64,000 nt of DNA from Pseudogulbenkiania subflava DSM 22618 (GCF_900177275.1 NZ_FXAG01000019.1:28315-92314), one strand, 5' to 3'; counted from the stretch's first letter, positions 8,795-18,631 are shown. The notes: a model not told the origin generated them from the letters alone. Numbers and translations: made by a program.

Positions 8795-8938
8795 AGCTTG
8801 TGAATAAATCTGTTACGCCTCCCCATCCCGGCCCTGCGATGCTCGCCGTACCACTTGTACGGCTGTGCTTCTCGAACCAGCCTGTGGACGCGGCGATGAC
8901 CGCAGGGAATCCCTGTGGGACGATTTCTTTCACAAGCT
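8795..8938. repeat. Intergenic palindromic element, family A copy 1
   Basis: A 144-bp element between nadE and lolA is flanked by inverted ends AGCTTGTGAA...AAATC and GATTTCTTTCACAAGCT. At the centre GCCGTAC and GTACGGC face each other across five bases. The same design, including the phrase TGCGATGCTCGCCGTACCA, recurs at 58881-59004. The whole unit can fold back on itself. It carries no gene. Confidence 0.7.
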
Positions 8939-8968
8939 CCAAGTAGCTGGATTGCTGGAAAGGACTCC

Positions 8969-9574
8969 ATGAAGAAGCTCTTACCGATCATCCTCGCCGC
9001 CACGTTCGCCCTGCCCGCCCATGCCGCCGCCCTCGCCCAGCTCAAGGCCTTCGTCGCCGGCAGCAAGACCCTGTCCGCCAGCTTCTCGCAGGTGGTCAGC
9101 GCCAAGGGCAAGCGCGAAGAGGCCAGCGGCCAGCTGGAAATCTCCCGTCCCGGCAAGTTCCGCTGGGAATACGCCAAACCCTACGAACAGCTCATCGTCG
9201 GCGACAGCAAGCGGCTGTGGATCTACGACAAGGAGCTGGCCCAGGTCACCAGCAAGTCGCTGGACGCCGCGCTGGGCTCCAGCCCGGCCGCGCTCCTGGC
9301 CGGCAGCAACGCCATCGAGCGCGACTATCGCCTGAAGGAAGCCGGCACACAGGACGGCATCGAATGGCTCAGCGCCGCGCCGAAGAAGAGCGAGAACACC
9401 TTCCAGTCGATCCGCATGGGCTTTCGCGCCAACACGCTGGTCACCATGGAACTGCACGACAGCTTCGGCAACACCACGCTGATCCGCTTCGCCGACATGA
9501 AAAAGAACCCGGTGCTGGCGCCGTCGCGCTTCACCTTCACCCCGCCCAAGGGCGTGGACGTGATTTCGGACTGA
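8969..9574 (+). CDS. lolA: Outer-membrane lipoprotein carrier protein LolA
   Basis: A 201-residue periplasmic protein with a clear signal peptide (MKKLLPIILAATFALPAHA, cleavage after AHA). The mature part has the LolA hallmarks LSASFSQVV, a GKFRWEY segment and FEVPSN-like absence of membrane helices. LolA picks up lipoproteins from LolCDE at the inner membrane and hands them to LolB. The ATG at 8969 follows an AAAGGA site; the longer upstream frame lacks one. rarA starts four bases after its stop, so the two are co-transcribed, as in many proteobacteria. Confidence 0.95.
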   Translation: MKKLLPIILAATFALPAHAAALAQLKAFVAGSKTLSASFSQVVSAKGKREEASGQLEISRPGKFRWEYAKPYEQLIVGDSKRLWIYDKELAQVTSKSLDAALGSSPAALLAGSNAIERDYRLKEAGTQDGIEWLSAAPKKSENTFQSIRMGFRANTLVTMELHDSFGNTTLIRFADMKKNPVLAPSRFTFTPPKGVDVISD

Positions 9575-9578
9575 TACC

Positions 9579-10898
9579 GTGACCGACCTGTTTGCCCGCG
9601 AACCGAAAAAACCGTTGGCCGAAGCGCTGCGCCCCACCTCGCTCGACGAGGTCATCGGCCAGCCGCACCTGATCGGCCCGGGCAAGCCGCTGCGCCTGGC
9701 GGTGGAATCGAAAACCCCGCACTCGATGATCCTGTGGGGTCCGCCCGGCGTCGGCAAGACCACGTTGGCACGCATCCTCGCCCACAGCTTCGACGCCGAA
9801 TTCATCCCGCTGTCGGCGGTGTTCTCCGGCGTCAAAGACATCCGCGAGGCAGTCGACCGGGCGCAGGCGGTGCTGCAGCGCGACGGTCGCCACACCATCC
9901 TGTTCGTCGACGAAGTGCACCGCTTCAACAAGAGCCAGCAGGACGCCTTCCTGCCCTACGTCGAATCCGGCCTCCTGACCTTCATCGGCGCCACCACCGA
10001 GAACCCATCGTTCGAGGTCAACTCGGCGCTGTTGTCGCGCGCCCAGGTGTACGTGCTCAACGCGCTGACCGACGACGACTTCAAGGCGCTGTTCGCGCGC
10101 GCCGTCGCCAGCGGCGTCCTGCCCGGCCTGACCTTCGACGACAGCGCCCTGGCGACGCTGAGCGGCTACGCCGACGGCGACGCCCGCCGTTTCCTCAACC
10201 TGCTGGAGCAGACCCGCACCGCCGCCGGCGCCCGCCACGTCGAACGCATCGACACCGACTTCCTGTCTGAAGTGCTCACCGTCAACGCACGCCGCTTCGA
10301 CAAGGGCGGCGACGCCTTCTACGACCAGATCTCGGCGCTGCACAAATCGGTGCGCGGCTCCAATCCGGACGGCGCGCTGTACTGGCTGACGCGCATGCTC
10401 GACGGCGGCGCCGACCCGCGCTACCTGGCACGCCGCCTGGTGCGCATGGCCTGGGAGGACATCGGGCTGGCCGACCCGCGCGCCGCGCGCATCGCGCTCG
10501 ACGCCGCCGACACCTACGAGCGCCTCGGCAGCCCGGAAGGCGAATTGGCGCTGGCCCAGGCTGCGATCTACCTTGCCGTGGCCCCCAAGAGCAACGCCGG
10601 CTACAAGGCGTATAATGAGGCGCGCGCCTTCATCCGCCAGGACGTCTCGCGCCCGGTGCCGGTGCACCTGCGCAACGCGCCGACCAAGCTGATGAAGGAG
10701 CTGGGATACGGCCACGCCTACCGCTACGCCCACGACGAACCGCACGCCTACGCCGCCGGCGAAACCTATTTGCCGGAGGGCATCGAAGACCATCGCTGGT
10801 ACGAACCGGTGGAGCGCGGGCTGGAAGGCAAAATTCAAGAAAAACTGCGGTTTCTCAGGCAACTGGATGAAGAGACGAAAGCACCACCACGATCATGA
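9579..10898 (+). CDS. rarA: Replication-associated recombination protein A (AAA+ ATPase, MgsA)
   Basis: A 439-residue AAA+ protein of the clamp-loader clade. Walker A is WGPPGVGKTTLA and Walker B ILFVDEVHRFN; sensor 1 follows in FIGATTENPSFEV, and the C-terminal tetramerisation region carries the ARRLVRMAWEDIGLADPRA signature. RarA acts at stalled replication forks. The start codon is GTG at 9579, four bases behind lolA. Its 3' end overlaps the next gene by 32 bases, which is unusual, since rarA normally runs straight into serS in related bacteria. Confidence 0.95.
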   Translation: MTDLFAREPKKPLAEALRPTSLDEVIGQPHLIGPGKPLRLAVESKTPHSMILWGPPGVGKTTLARILAHSFDAEFIPLSAVFSGVKDIREAVDRAQAVLQRDGRHTILFVDEVHRFNKSQQDAFLPYVESGLLTFIGATTENPSFEVNSALLSRAQVYVLNALTDDDFKALFARAVASGVLPGLTFDDSALATLSGYADGDARRFLNLLEQTRTAAGARHVERIDTDFLSEVLTVNARRFDKGGDAFYDQISALHKSVRGSNPDGALYWLTRMLDGGADPRYLARRLVRMAWEDIGLADPRAARIALDAADTYERLGSPEGELALAQAAIYLAVAPKSNAGYKAYNEARAFIRQDVSRPVPVHLRNAPTKLMKELGYGHAYRYAHDEPHAYAAGETYLPEGIEDHRWYEPVERGLEGKIQEKLRFLRQLDEETKAPPRS

Positions 10899-11388
10899 CT
10901 GGCACAAGGTCAGGCTGGAACAGTTCGCGGCCAAGCGGCTCATCGCCGTGCTCAACCGCCTGTCCCGGCCCGGCCATTACCTGCTGGGCCCGCATCGCGA
11001 ATCGCCCGACTTCTCCATCCTGCGCCGCCAGAACGGCGAGCCCTCGCAAAAAATCGGCCTGGAAGTGACACACATCTATGGCAGCACCCACGATGCTGCC
11101 ATAATCAACGGCTGGCACAAGGACAAGACCGACAAGTTGCTCGCCACGCAGCAGCCGGCACTGATGAAAGACATCTTCCTGCAACTGGACCGGGCCATCG
11201 AGGACAAGAACGACAAGTTCGCGGCCTACACCATCAAACCCTGCTGGCTCTTGATCCGTAACGCCAACGCGCGCGTCATGCACCGCGACTGGCAAAACTA
11301 TTTACACAACAAGGACTTTCAGGACAGTCCTTTTGAAAAGATCTGGCTCATCACCGACCGCCAGCTTCAGATCATCAACATCAAATAG
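10867..11388 (+). CDS. Uncharacterised protein with PD-(D/E)XK-nuclease-like residues
   Basis: A 173-residue basic, soluble protein that begins inside the rarA coding end and stops nine bases before serS. The N-terminus is rich in His, Lys and Arg (MKRRKHHHDHDWHK). A SPDFS segment (Asp48) followed 18 residues later by IGLEVTHIYG (Glu66, Thr68) resembles the acidic core of PD-(D/E)XK nucleases, with Thr replacing the usual Lys; KPCWLLIRNA then looks like a core strand. I do not recognise the family, so nuclease activity is a hypothesis. Its tight coupling to rarA could hint at a role in DNA repair. Confidence 0.75.
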   Translation: MKRRKHHHDHDWHKVRLEQFAAKRLIAVLNRLSRPGHYLLGPHRESPDFSILRRQNGEPSQKIGLEVTHIYGSTHDAAIINGWHKDKTDKLLATQQPALMKDIFLQLDRAIEDKNDKFAAYTIKPCWLLIRNANARVMHRDWQNYLHNKDFQDSPFEKIWLITDRQLQIINIK

Positions 11389-12684
<1,296 letters not shown>

Positions 12685-12708
12685 TCCCCGCCACAGCAGG
12701 AAGAACGC

Positions 12709-12735
12709 AAAACCGGGATGCGATCCCGGTTTTTT
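12709..12735 (+). terminator. Intrinsic terminator of serS
   Basis: A stem AAACCGGGAT / ATCCCGGTTT with a GCG loop is followed by a run of seven T residues, 25 bases after the serS stop. Confidence 0.9.
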
Positions 12736-12835
12736 TCTGCGCCATAGGCGACGGCAAGCAGGGTAATTTTCTTCAATACCGCCCGATGCGGGCTCCCCTA
12801 TCCTCGACCGGGTGTTCCCCACCTACGAGGTCATC

Positions 12836-13411
12836 ATGCAAGTTCTACTCTCCATGTCCGCCTTCGCACTGGCCGCCTCCATCTCGCCCGGACCGGTCAA
12901 TATCGTGGCCCTCAGCAGCGGCGCCAATCACGGCTTTGCCGCCAGCCTGAGCCATGTCAGCGGCGCGACCATCGGTTTTACCCTCCTCCTGTTGCTAACC
13001 GGACTGGGACTGAACGAATTGCTGGCCGGCTGGCCCGCCGCAAGCCGCCTCCTGCAATGGGGCGGGATCGGCTTCCTGCTGTACCTGGCATGGAAGCTGG
13101 CCAGCGACAACGGAGAACTGAGCCATAGCCAGCAACGCCCCTCCTTCCATCACGGCGCCATCATGCAGTGGCTCAACCCCAAAGCCTGGCTGGCGGCCCT
13201 GGCGGGGATGGGGGCCTACGCCAGTGACGGCGACAGCTCACTGATCTGGCAGTTTGCTGCCATCTATTTCGTCATCTGCTATCTGTCGATCGCCTGCTGG
13301 GCCTATGCCGGAGCCCGGCTGCAACACCTGCTGCGCCACCCCGCCCGCATGCGCCTGTTCAATCGCATGCTGGCCTTGCTGCTGGCTGGCAGCACCCTGT
13401 ATCTGCTGTAA
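12836..13411 (+). CDS. LysE/RhtB-family amino-acid exporter
   Basis: A 191-residue inner-membrane protein of about six helices. The N-terminal SISPGPVNIVALSSGANHG segment is the family signature, and MQWLNPKAWLAAL is the second conserved loop. Members export lysine, homoserine, threonine or related compounds. The ATG at 12836 has a GAGG site six bases upstream; a GTG at 12812 would add eight residues. It converges on an AraC regulator across a palindromic element. LysE-type exporters often sit beside AraC-type regulators, so the two may be linked. Confidence 0.9.
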   Translation: MQVLLSMSAFALAASISPGPVNIVALSSGANHGFAASLSHVSGATIGFTLLLLLTGLGLNELLAGWPAASRLLQWGGIGFLLYLAWKLASDNGELSHSQQRPSFHHGAIMQWLNPKAWLAALAGMGAYASDGDSSLIWQFAAIYFVICYLSIACWAYAGARLQHLLRHPARMRLFNRMLALLLAGSTLYLL

Positions 13412-13610
13412 GAACCTGTTCACGATCTTGCTGCGTCGCCCTGTCGGGGCTCATGTGCACTGCGTGCGAATCTGTCGCTGAGCCAATCGAAGATTGGCAC
13501 GCAGGGACTCGCTCAGCGATCAGGAACCCTCATGTACTCCAGTACATGAGGGTTCCTGCGCTGTACTTCACCCCGCTGAGGCCAGCTCGCGACAGATCCT
13601 GAACAGGTTC
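13412..13610. repeat. Intergenic palindromic element, family B copy 1
   Basis: A 199-bp element between the convergent LysE and AraC genes. Its ends are imperfect inverted repeats (GAACCTGTTCACGATC left, GATCCTGAACAGGTTC right). The centre is a perfect 18-bp hairpin (13521-13538 with 13541-13558) containing GTACT CC AGTAC. Motifs such as CTCATG-GCACTGCGTGCGAATCT are shared with the copy at 44151-44323. The strong central hairpin may also stop transcription from both genes. Confidence 0.75.
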
Positions 13611-13620
13611 CAAGGCACAC

Positions 13621-14445
13621 CTAGCGCCGCGTCTGGCAATACTGTCCGGGCGTGGCGGCCACCAGCCGCTTGAAAACTCGCTGGAAATGCGCCTGATCGG
13701 CAAAACCCAAGGCCAGAGCCACGTCGGCAATCCTGCGGCCTCGTCGCAGCAGCACCTTGCCACGCTGAATGCGGCAGTTCAGCAGATACTCGTGTGGCGT
13801 CATGTGATAACGCTGGCGAAAAGCACGGATCAGGTAGGAAGAAGACAAGGCGGCCGCGGAACAGATGTCCTGCAAACTCAGTTCCGCCGCATAATGGTCA
13901 TTGATATAGTCAGCAGCCTGCAGCAGCCTGTCATGGGGCTCGTTCTCATTCCGGCCCGCCGGCTGCAGGATGGACTGCACCGCACTGAAGAAACCCACCG
14001 CCTCACCCTGCTTCTGCAACACCGAGGACTCGCCATCACGACAGAGCGCCACCAGCCGGTCCAGCTGCCGATACAGTCGGGCATCTTGGCTTAGCCGCGA
14101 CTGGAAGGGATGAAAATCCTGATTGGCACTCAGCCCGAATTCCCTTTGCAAGCCCGCCAGCCAAGCGGTATCCACATACAGCATGTGATAGGACCATGGC
14201 TGGTCAGCAATGGGATTGCAGGCATGCACCTCGCCCGGGTTCATCAACACCACGTCTCCACGGCCCACGGCATGACTTGTCCGTTCATTCAGGTACGTGC
14301 TGCATCCGCCGGTGATGGCGCCAATGGAAAAATGCTCGTGCGAATGGCGGGCATAGCACACCTGGCGGCCATCCTGGATGGTGCGCAGCTCCAGAAAAGG
14401 CAGCGCAGGGTCACGCCAGAACAAGGGCTTGGCATCGGAACTCAT
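13621..14445 (-). CDS. AraC-family transcriptional regulator
   Basis: A 274-residue protein. An N-terminal cupin-type AraC-binding domain (about residues 10-150, with ARHSHEHFSIGAITGG and VVLMNPGEVHACNP) is followed by a double helix-turn-helix (about 180-270, with LSLQDICSAAALSSSYLIRAF and IADVALALGFADQAHFQRVF). It likely senses a small amino-acid-like ligand and controls the convergent LysE exporter or a gene elsewhere. No target can be shown from the window. Confidence 0.92.
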   Translation of the reverse strand: MSSDAKPLFWRDPALPFLELRTIQDGRQVCYARHSHEHFSIGAITGGCSTYLNERTSHAVGRGDVVLMNPGEVHACNPIADQPWSYHMLYVDTAWLAGLQREFGLSANQDFHPFQSRLSQDARLYRQLDRLVALCRDGESSVLQKQGEAVGFFSAVQSILQPAGRNENEPHDRLLQAADYINDHYAAELSLQDICSAAALSSSYLIRAFRQRYHMTPHEYLLNCRIQRGKVLLRRGRRIADVALALGFADQAHFQRVFKRLVAATPGQYCQTRR

Positions 14446-14500
14446 GCCAATATGATAACACGCCGCTTCCCACCCAAAACCAAGCAGACAGCGTCAGGCT

Positions 14501-14680
14501 TTAGAGCCACAAACAGAACCCAGCGCAGCGGTCTTGGCTAGGCGCGCGGCCGCAGAAGACGAGGCGAAGCCGAAGTTTCTGCGAAGCTACATACAAGCAG
14601 TACGGCAAGTGCTTGCTGGGCGAATCAAAGATTCGCACGCGAGCGCAACAACGCCAAGAGGGTTTTGTTAACGGCTCTTA
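14501..14680. repeat. Intergenic element C with inverted ends, overlapping the next stop codon
   Basis: A roughly 180-bp stretch begins TTAGAGCCACAAACAGAACC and ends, read on the other strand, TAAGAGCCGTTAACAAAACC, so the ends are imperfect inverted repeats. Inside are GCGAATCAAAGATTCGC and a GAGGCGAAGCCGAAG run. The right end supplies the TAA stop codon (14678-14680) of the GGDEF/EAL gene. Only one copy lies in this window. Confidence 0.5.
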
Positions 14681-17188
14681 GTCCCACGCCAGATACTGCC
14701 GCTCCAGCAATGCCTCGAACTCCGCTGCCGGCAACGGCCGGCTGAATAGATAACCCTGTCCGGTATCGCAGCCCTGCTCAACCAAGTAACGCCGCTGCTC
14801 GTCCAGTTCCACCCCCTCCGCCACCAGCCCCAGCCCGAGACTGCGCGCGATGGAAATGATCGCCTGGGTGATCGCCGCATCATCCCGGTTCTGATGCAGG
14901 TCGGCAACGAACGACTGGTCAATCTTCAGCCCCTGCACAGGCAGACGCTTGAGGTAGGACAGCGAGGAATACCCTGTACCGAAATCGTCGATGGACAGGT
15001 ACACGCCCAGCTCATGCAGCCGGTGCAGCACCTCGACCATGCCGCTATCCTCATCCATCGCCACACTCTCGGTAATCTCCAGCTCCAGCGCGGCGCTGGG
15101 CAGGCCACACTCTTCCAGCGTGCGCTCCACCAGTTCGACTACACCGGCGAACTTAAGCTGGCGTCCGGAAACGTTGACCGCCACGCGCCCGCCAAACAGC
15201 TGGCGCTCACGCCACTCCCGCACCTGCCTGCAGGCCGTCTTCATCACCCATTCACCGATCGGCACGATCAGCGAACTGTCCTCGGCAATCGGAATGAAAC
15301 GTGCCGGCGACACCAGCCCCAGTTCGGGGTGGCGCCAGCGGATCAGGGCCTCGGCACCGACGAGCCGACCGGTCGCCAATTCGACCTTGGGCTGGTACCA
15401 GACCTCCAGCTCATCCTGGGCCAGCGCCTTGTGCAGACTGTACTCCAGCCGCAAGCGCTCCAGCGCACTGGCATTCATGTCCGGGGTATAGAACTGGAAA
15501 TTGCTCTTGCCGCGCTCCTTGGCACGGTACATCGCCGTATCGGCGTTGACCAGCAAGACATCCGCGCTGGCCCCATCCTCGGGGAACATGCTGATGCCGA
15601 TGCTGGCTGACACGAATACCTCCTGCCCGGCCACCACGGTTTCGCCGGCAATCGCGTCCAGCACGCTCTGAGCACGGCTCGCCACCTGCTGCACGCTGTC
15701 CACGGCCGGCATCAGCAAGGTGAACTCGTCGCCGGAGAGACGCGCCACCATCGCCAGCGGCGGCGCCACCTTCTTCATTTCCTCGGCGATCCACACCAGC
15801 AGCTCGTCACCGGCATGGTGCCCCAAGGTATCGTTGACCAGCTTGAAACGATCCAGGTCGATGAACAACAACGCCATGCGCTGTCCGAACTCGCGCGCCT
15901 GCTCCACCCCCGCCTCCAGCCGCTCCAGGAACAGGGTGCGGTTGGGCAACCCGGTCAGCGCATCATGGTTGGCGAGAAAATGCAGACGCTCCTCGGCCTG
16001 CTTGCGCTGGGTAATGTCGGAAAACACCGCAACGTAATGGGCGTACTCGCCGTTGTCGCCGCGAATACCAGTAATGCTCAGATGCTCGGTATAGAGCAGG
16101 CCATTCTTGCGCCGGTTGATCACTTCACCCTGCCATACACCGTCACGCTTCAGGCTGTGCCACAAATGCTCGTAAAACTCCGGCGGCTGCTTGCCCGACT
16201 TCAGCAAGGCAGGTGTCTTGCCGATGCTCTCTCGGGCCGAGTAACCGGTGATGCGCTCGAATGCCGGGTTGACCGACTGAATGATGCCGTAACCATCGGT
16301 GATGGCAATCCCCTCGAGCGTGGACTCGAACACCTTGTCCGCCAGGAGCAGACTCTGACGCGACAGCAGCAAAGCCTGGTCGCGCTCGTTGAGCGCCCCC
16401 TGCAACTCCAGCAGGCACTCGTGCTCGATGTTGTGGAGAATATCGCCGAAGCCCAGGATGAACTTGAGCCCACCGTCCGCTCCGCACACACCCAAGTGGC
16501 GGATCTTATGCTGCAACATCAGACGCCTGGCATGCAGCAGGCTGGCGTTCTCGGCCATGGTCAACATCGGCCGCGAGCACACCGCCCCCAACGCCTGATC
16601 GCACTCGCCTTGCGCCAGCAGGCGCACCACGTCGCGCCGGGTCAGGATGCCCAGTTCACCGTCGCTGAAGCACACCCCGACGGCATCCACCGCCCCCTGC
16701 CGCATCACCTTGACAGCATCCTTCAACCCCAGCTCGGCCCCCAGCACACAGGCCGGCCTGCACCCCAGATCCTCCAGCCGCTTCAGTCCGAGAAACGACT
16801 CGGTCCCTTGGTTGAGCACAATATCGGTCAGGGACACCAGGCCAAGATAGACACCGTCCCGTTCCACCAAGGCGTGGCGGATGCCATGGCGGCGGAAAAA
16901 TCCGGTCGCATCATGAACCGACGTACCACTCTGGAGCGTACGCACCGGGGAACTCATCACCTGCTCCACCAGCGTGTCATCCTCCCCGGCCGTCGCCGAA
17001 AAATCCAGATTCAGCGCGTCGGTCTCGGTCCAGATCCCGAGGGCTGTTCCCGCCTCGTCCATCACGATAATGGAACCACAGTGAGATACCATCATCAGGC
17101 GGGCCGCCTCGTGCACCGAGGTGGAGGGTGGGCAACTCAATATCTCGGGGAGCAGAATGTGATCAACGGGTTGCAGCAACGGCGACAT
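14678..17188 (-). CDS. CBS-PAS-GGDEF-EAL cyclic-di-GMP signalling protein
   Basis: An 836-residue cytoplasmic sensor. Two CBS pairs (about residues 10-260), a PAS domain (about 285-400, ITDGYGIIQSVNPAFERITG), a GGDEF domain (405-565) and an EAL domain (575-830) are seen. The GGDEF motif reads ARLSGDEF, with Ser for the first Gly, and I see no RxxD inhibitory site just before it. The EAL domain looks intact: GAEALIRWRHP, the IDDFGTGYSSLSYLKRL loop and the C-terminal QGYLFSRPLP. A c-di-GMP phosphodiesterase controlled by adenine nucleotides (CBS) and a PAS signal is the likely role; cyclase activity is uncertain. It has no obvious operon partner. Confidence 0.93.
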   Translation of the reverse strand: MSPLLQPVDHILLPEILSCPPSTSVHEAARLMMVSHCGSIIVMDEAGTALGIWTETDALNLDFSATAGEDDTLVEQVMSSPVRTLQSGTSVHDATGFFRRHGIRHALVERDGVYLGLVSLTDIVLNQGTESFLGLKRLEDLGCRPACVLGAELGLKDAVKVMRQGAVDAVGVCFSDGELGILTRRDVVRLLAQGECDQALGAVCSRPMLTMAENASLLHARRLMLQHKIRHLGVCGADGGLKFILGFGDILHNIEHECLLELQGALNERDQALLLSRQSLLLADKVFESTLEGIAITDGYGIIQSVNPAFERITGYSARESIGKTPALLKSGKQPPEFYEHLWHSLKRDGVWQGEVINRRKNGLLYTEHLSITGIRGDNGEYAHYVAVFSDITQRKQAEERLHFLANHDALTGLPNRTLFLERLEAGVEQAREFGQRMALLFIDLDRFKLVNDTLGHHAGDELLVWIAEEMKKVAPPLAMVARLSGDEFTLLMPAVDSVQQVASRAQSVLDAIAGETVVAGQEVFVSASIGISMFPEDGASADVLLVNADTAMYRAKERGKSNFQFYTPDMNASALERLRLEYSLHKALAQDELEVWYQPKVELATGRLVGAEALIRWRHPELGLVSPARFIPIAEDSSLIVPIGEWVMKTACRQVREWRERQLFGGRVAVNVSGRQLKFAGVVELVERTLEECGLPSAALELEITESVAMDEDSGMVEVLHRLHELGVYLSIDDFGTGYSSLSYLKRLPVQGLKIDQSFVADLHQNRDDAAITQAIISIARSLGLGLVAEGVELDEQRRYLVEQGCDTGQGYLFSRPLPAAEFEALLERQYLAWD

Positions 17189-17310
17189 GTCTGGCTGATC
17201 CTAAACAATCGTTGACGAATACCCCGTCGAATATACAGGCATTCAATGACAGCGCGACTTGATGCCAAATGCTTTCTTCGCATTCCCTGATATAAATCAG
17301 TCCCAACACG

Positions 17311-17340
17311 AAAAAAGCGCCACCGCTGATGCGATGGCGC
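17311..17340 (-). terminator. Terminator behind the rimO remnant
   Basis: On the minus strand GCGCCATCGC and GCGGTGGCGC pair around ATCA (one G-T pair) and are followed by six T residues. Confidence 0.8.
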
Positions 17341-17365
17341 CTTCGTTCCTTGCCGGTGGCGAGTA

Positions 17366-17948
17366 TTACACCCGCTCCCCCCACAGGTCGTGCTCATCGG
17401 ACGCCGTGATCTCCACCTCGACGAAATCGCCCACCTGCAGGCCCTCGGCATCGGCCACGAACACCATGCCGTCGATCTCCGGGGCATCGGCATAGCTGCG
17501 ACAAACCGCACCTTGCTCGTCAATCTCGTCGACCAGCACCGTCATGCGCTTGCCCACCCGGCGCGCCAGACGGACGGCGCTGATCTCGGCCGGCACCTCC
17601 ATGAAGCGCTCCTTGCGTACCGCCTTGACCTCCTCCGGGTAGCATGCGGGCCGGTCACCGCCAGCACAGAAGGATGCACATCGCGTACCACCACCCCTTT
17701 CGCTCCCAGACAACCCGTCACGATGACCTTGCCGTTTTCCGTCAAGGCCTCACCAATCGCATCCATCGATTCGGCAACAGCCGAATCGATGAAGTCACAG
17801 GCATTGACCACGACCAGGTCGGCTCCATCGTAGGAGGGGGAAATATCGTAACCTTCGGCGCGAAGGCGGGTAAGAATCTGCTCGGGATCAACCAAGGCCT
17901 TGAGACGCCGAGCGATACGAAGCCGACTTTGGGGGCGGAATGGGCCAT
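17366..17948 (-). pseudogene. rimO: Decayed rimO (ribosomal protein S12 methylthiotransferase)
   Basis: Three pieces of RimO lie in different frames. The start (ATG at 17948) reads [14 protein letters not shown], after which one base is lost where GCPKA is expected. The next frame gives [20 protein letters not shown] through [13 protein letters not shown] to LAVTGPHAT. Then more than 200 residues are absent, including the radical-SAM CxxxCxxC cluster, and the C-terminal TRAM-side piece resumes out of frame ([20 protein letters not shown] to the end). Normal RimO has about 440 residues; this locus spans under 200 codons. Methylthiolation of S12 Asp88 is therefore lost unless another copy exists. 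Confidence 0.9.
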
Positions 17949-18064
17949 ACGTTAGTAAAGTCCCGAATCTTATTGAAAGAATAGAGAAAGCCGGGGTCAC
18001 GTGAACGACACCCGGCTGACAACGTGCTGATTATATAAGAAAAATGGTGATATCGGCGGACCGA

Positions 18065-18631
18065 TCAGGACTTGCCTTCTTTGTCCTTGTCGGCAGGCGG
18101 ATAGGCGGGGAAGCCAAAGCCGGTGAACAGTTGCTTGGTCTGTTCCTGCATGCGGTTCTGCATTTCCAGATACATACCGGTGCTCTGCTCCAGGTAGCTC
18201 GACATCATGTTCTGCATGGCCGGGCCCTGCATCTTCATGAACTCGCCCCACAGGTTGGCGTTGAACATGGCGTTATCGCCGTACATCGCCCGAGTCTGTT
18301 CCTGCATCTTTTGCTGCAGCTGTGTAAAGAGCTGGAGGTTTTTCTCCAGGAACGGCCCCATCATGCCCTGCATGGCCTGCCCGTAGAAACGGATGAACTG
18401 CGTCAGCACCTCATAGCTGAACATCGGCGCACCACCGTTTTCCTCTTCAAAAATGATCTGAAGCAGTACGCTGCGGGTAATGTCATCCTGGGTCTTGGCG
18501 TCAACCACCTGGATGTCGATATTGTCATGAACCAGCTGCTTAACGTCCCCCAAGGTAATGTAAGAACTCGTCGCCGTGTCGTATAGCCGGCGATTCGGAT
18601 ACTTTTTAATGACCCGCTTCTCAACACTCAT
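18065..18631 (-). CDS. phaR: Polyhydroxyalkanoate synthesis repressor PhaR
   Basis: A 188-residue regulator. The N-terminal PHB/PHA-accumulation DNA-binding domain begins MSVEKRVIKKYPNRRLYDT and contains SSYITLGDVKQLVHDNIDIQ; the second domain (about residues 65-110) precedes a Gln/Met-rich C-terminal part. PhaR binds both PHA granules and the phasin promoter and releases DNA when polymer accumulates. The ATG at 18631 follows GGGAG; the longer frame upstream has no support. It is divergent from phaP, and a perfect palindrome lies between them. Confidence 0.95.
   Translation of the reverse strand: MSVEKRVIKKYPNRRLYDTATSSYITLGDVKQLVHDNIDIQVVDAKTQDDITRSVLLQIIFEEENGGAPMFSYEVLTQFIRFYGQAMQGMMGPFLEKNLQLFTQLQQKMQEQTRAMYGDNAMFNANLWGEFMKMQGPAMQNMMSSYLEQSTGMYLEMQNRMQEQTKQLFTGFGFPAYPPADKDKEGKS

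Noticed and set aside
13412..13610. CRISPR-like or tandem repeat array
   Set aside because: The repeats here are single palindromic units, not direct repeats with spacers. No array or cas gene was seen anywhere in the window.
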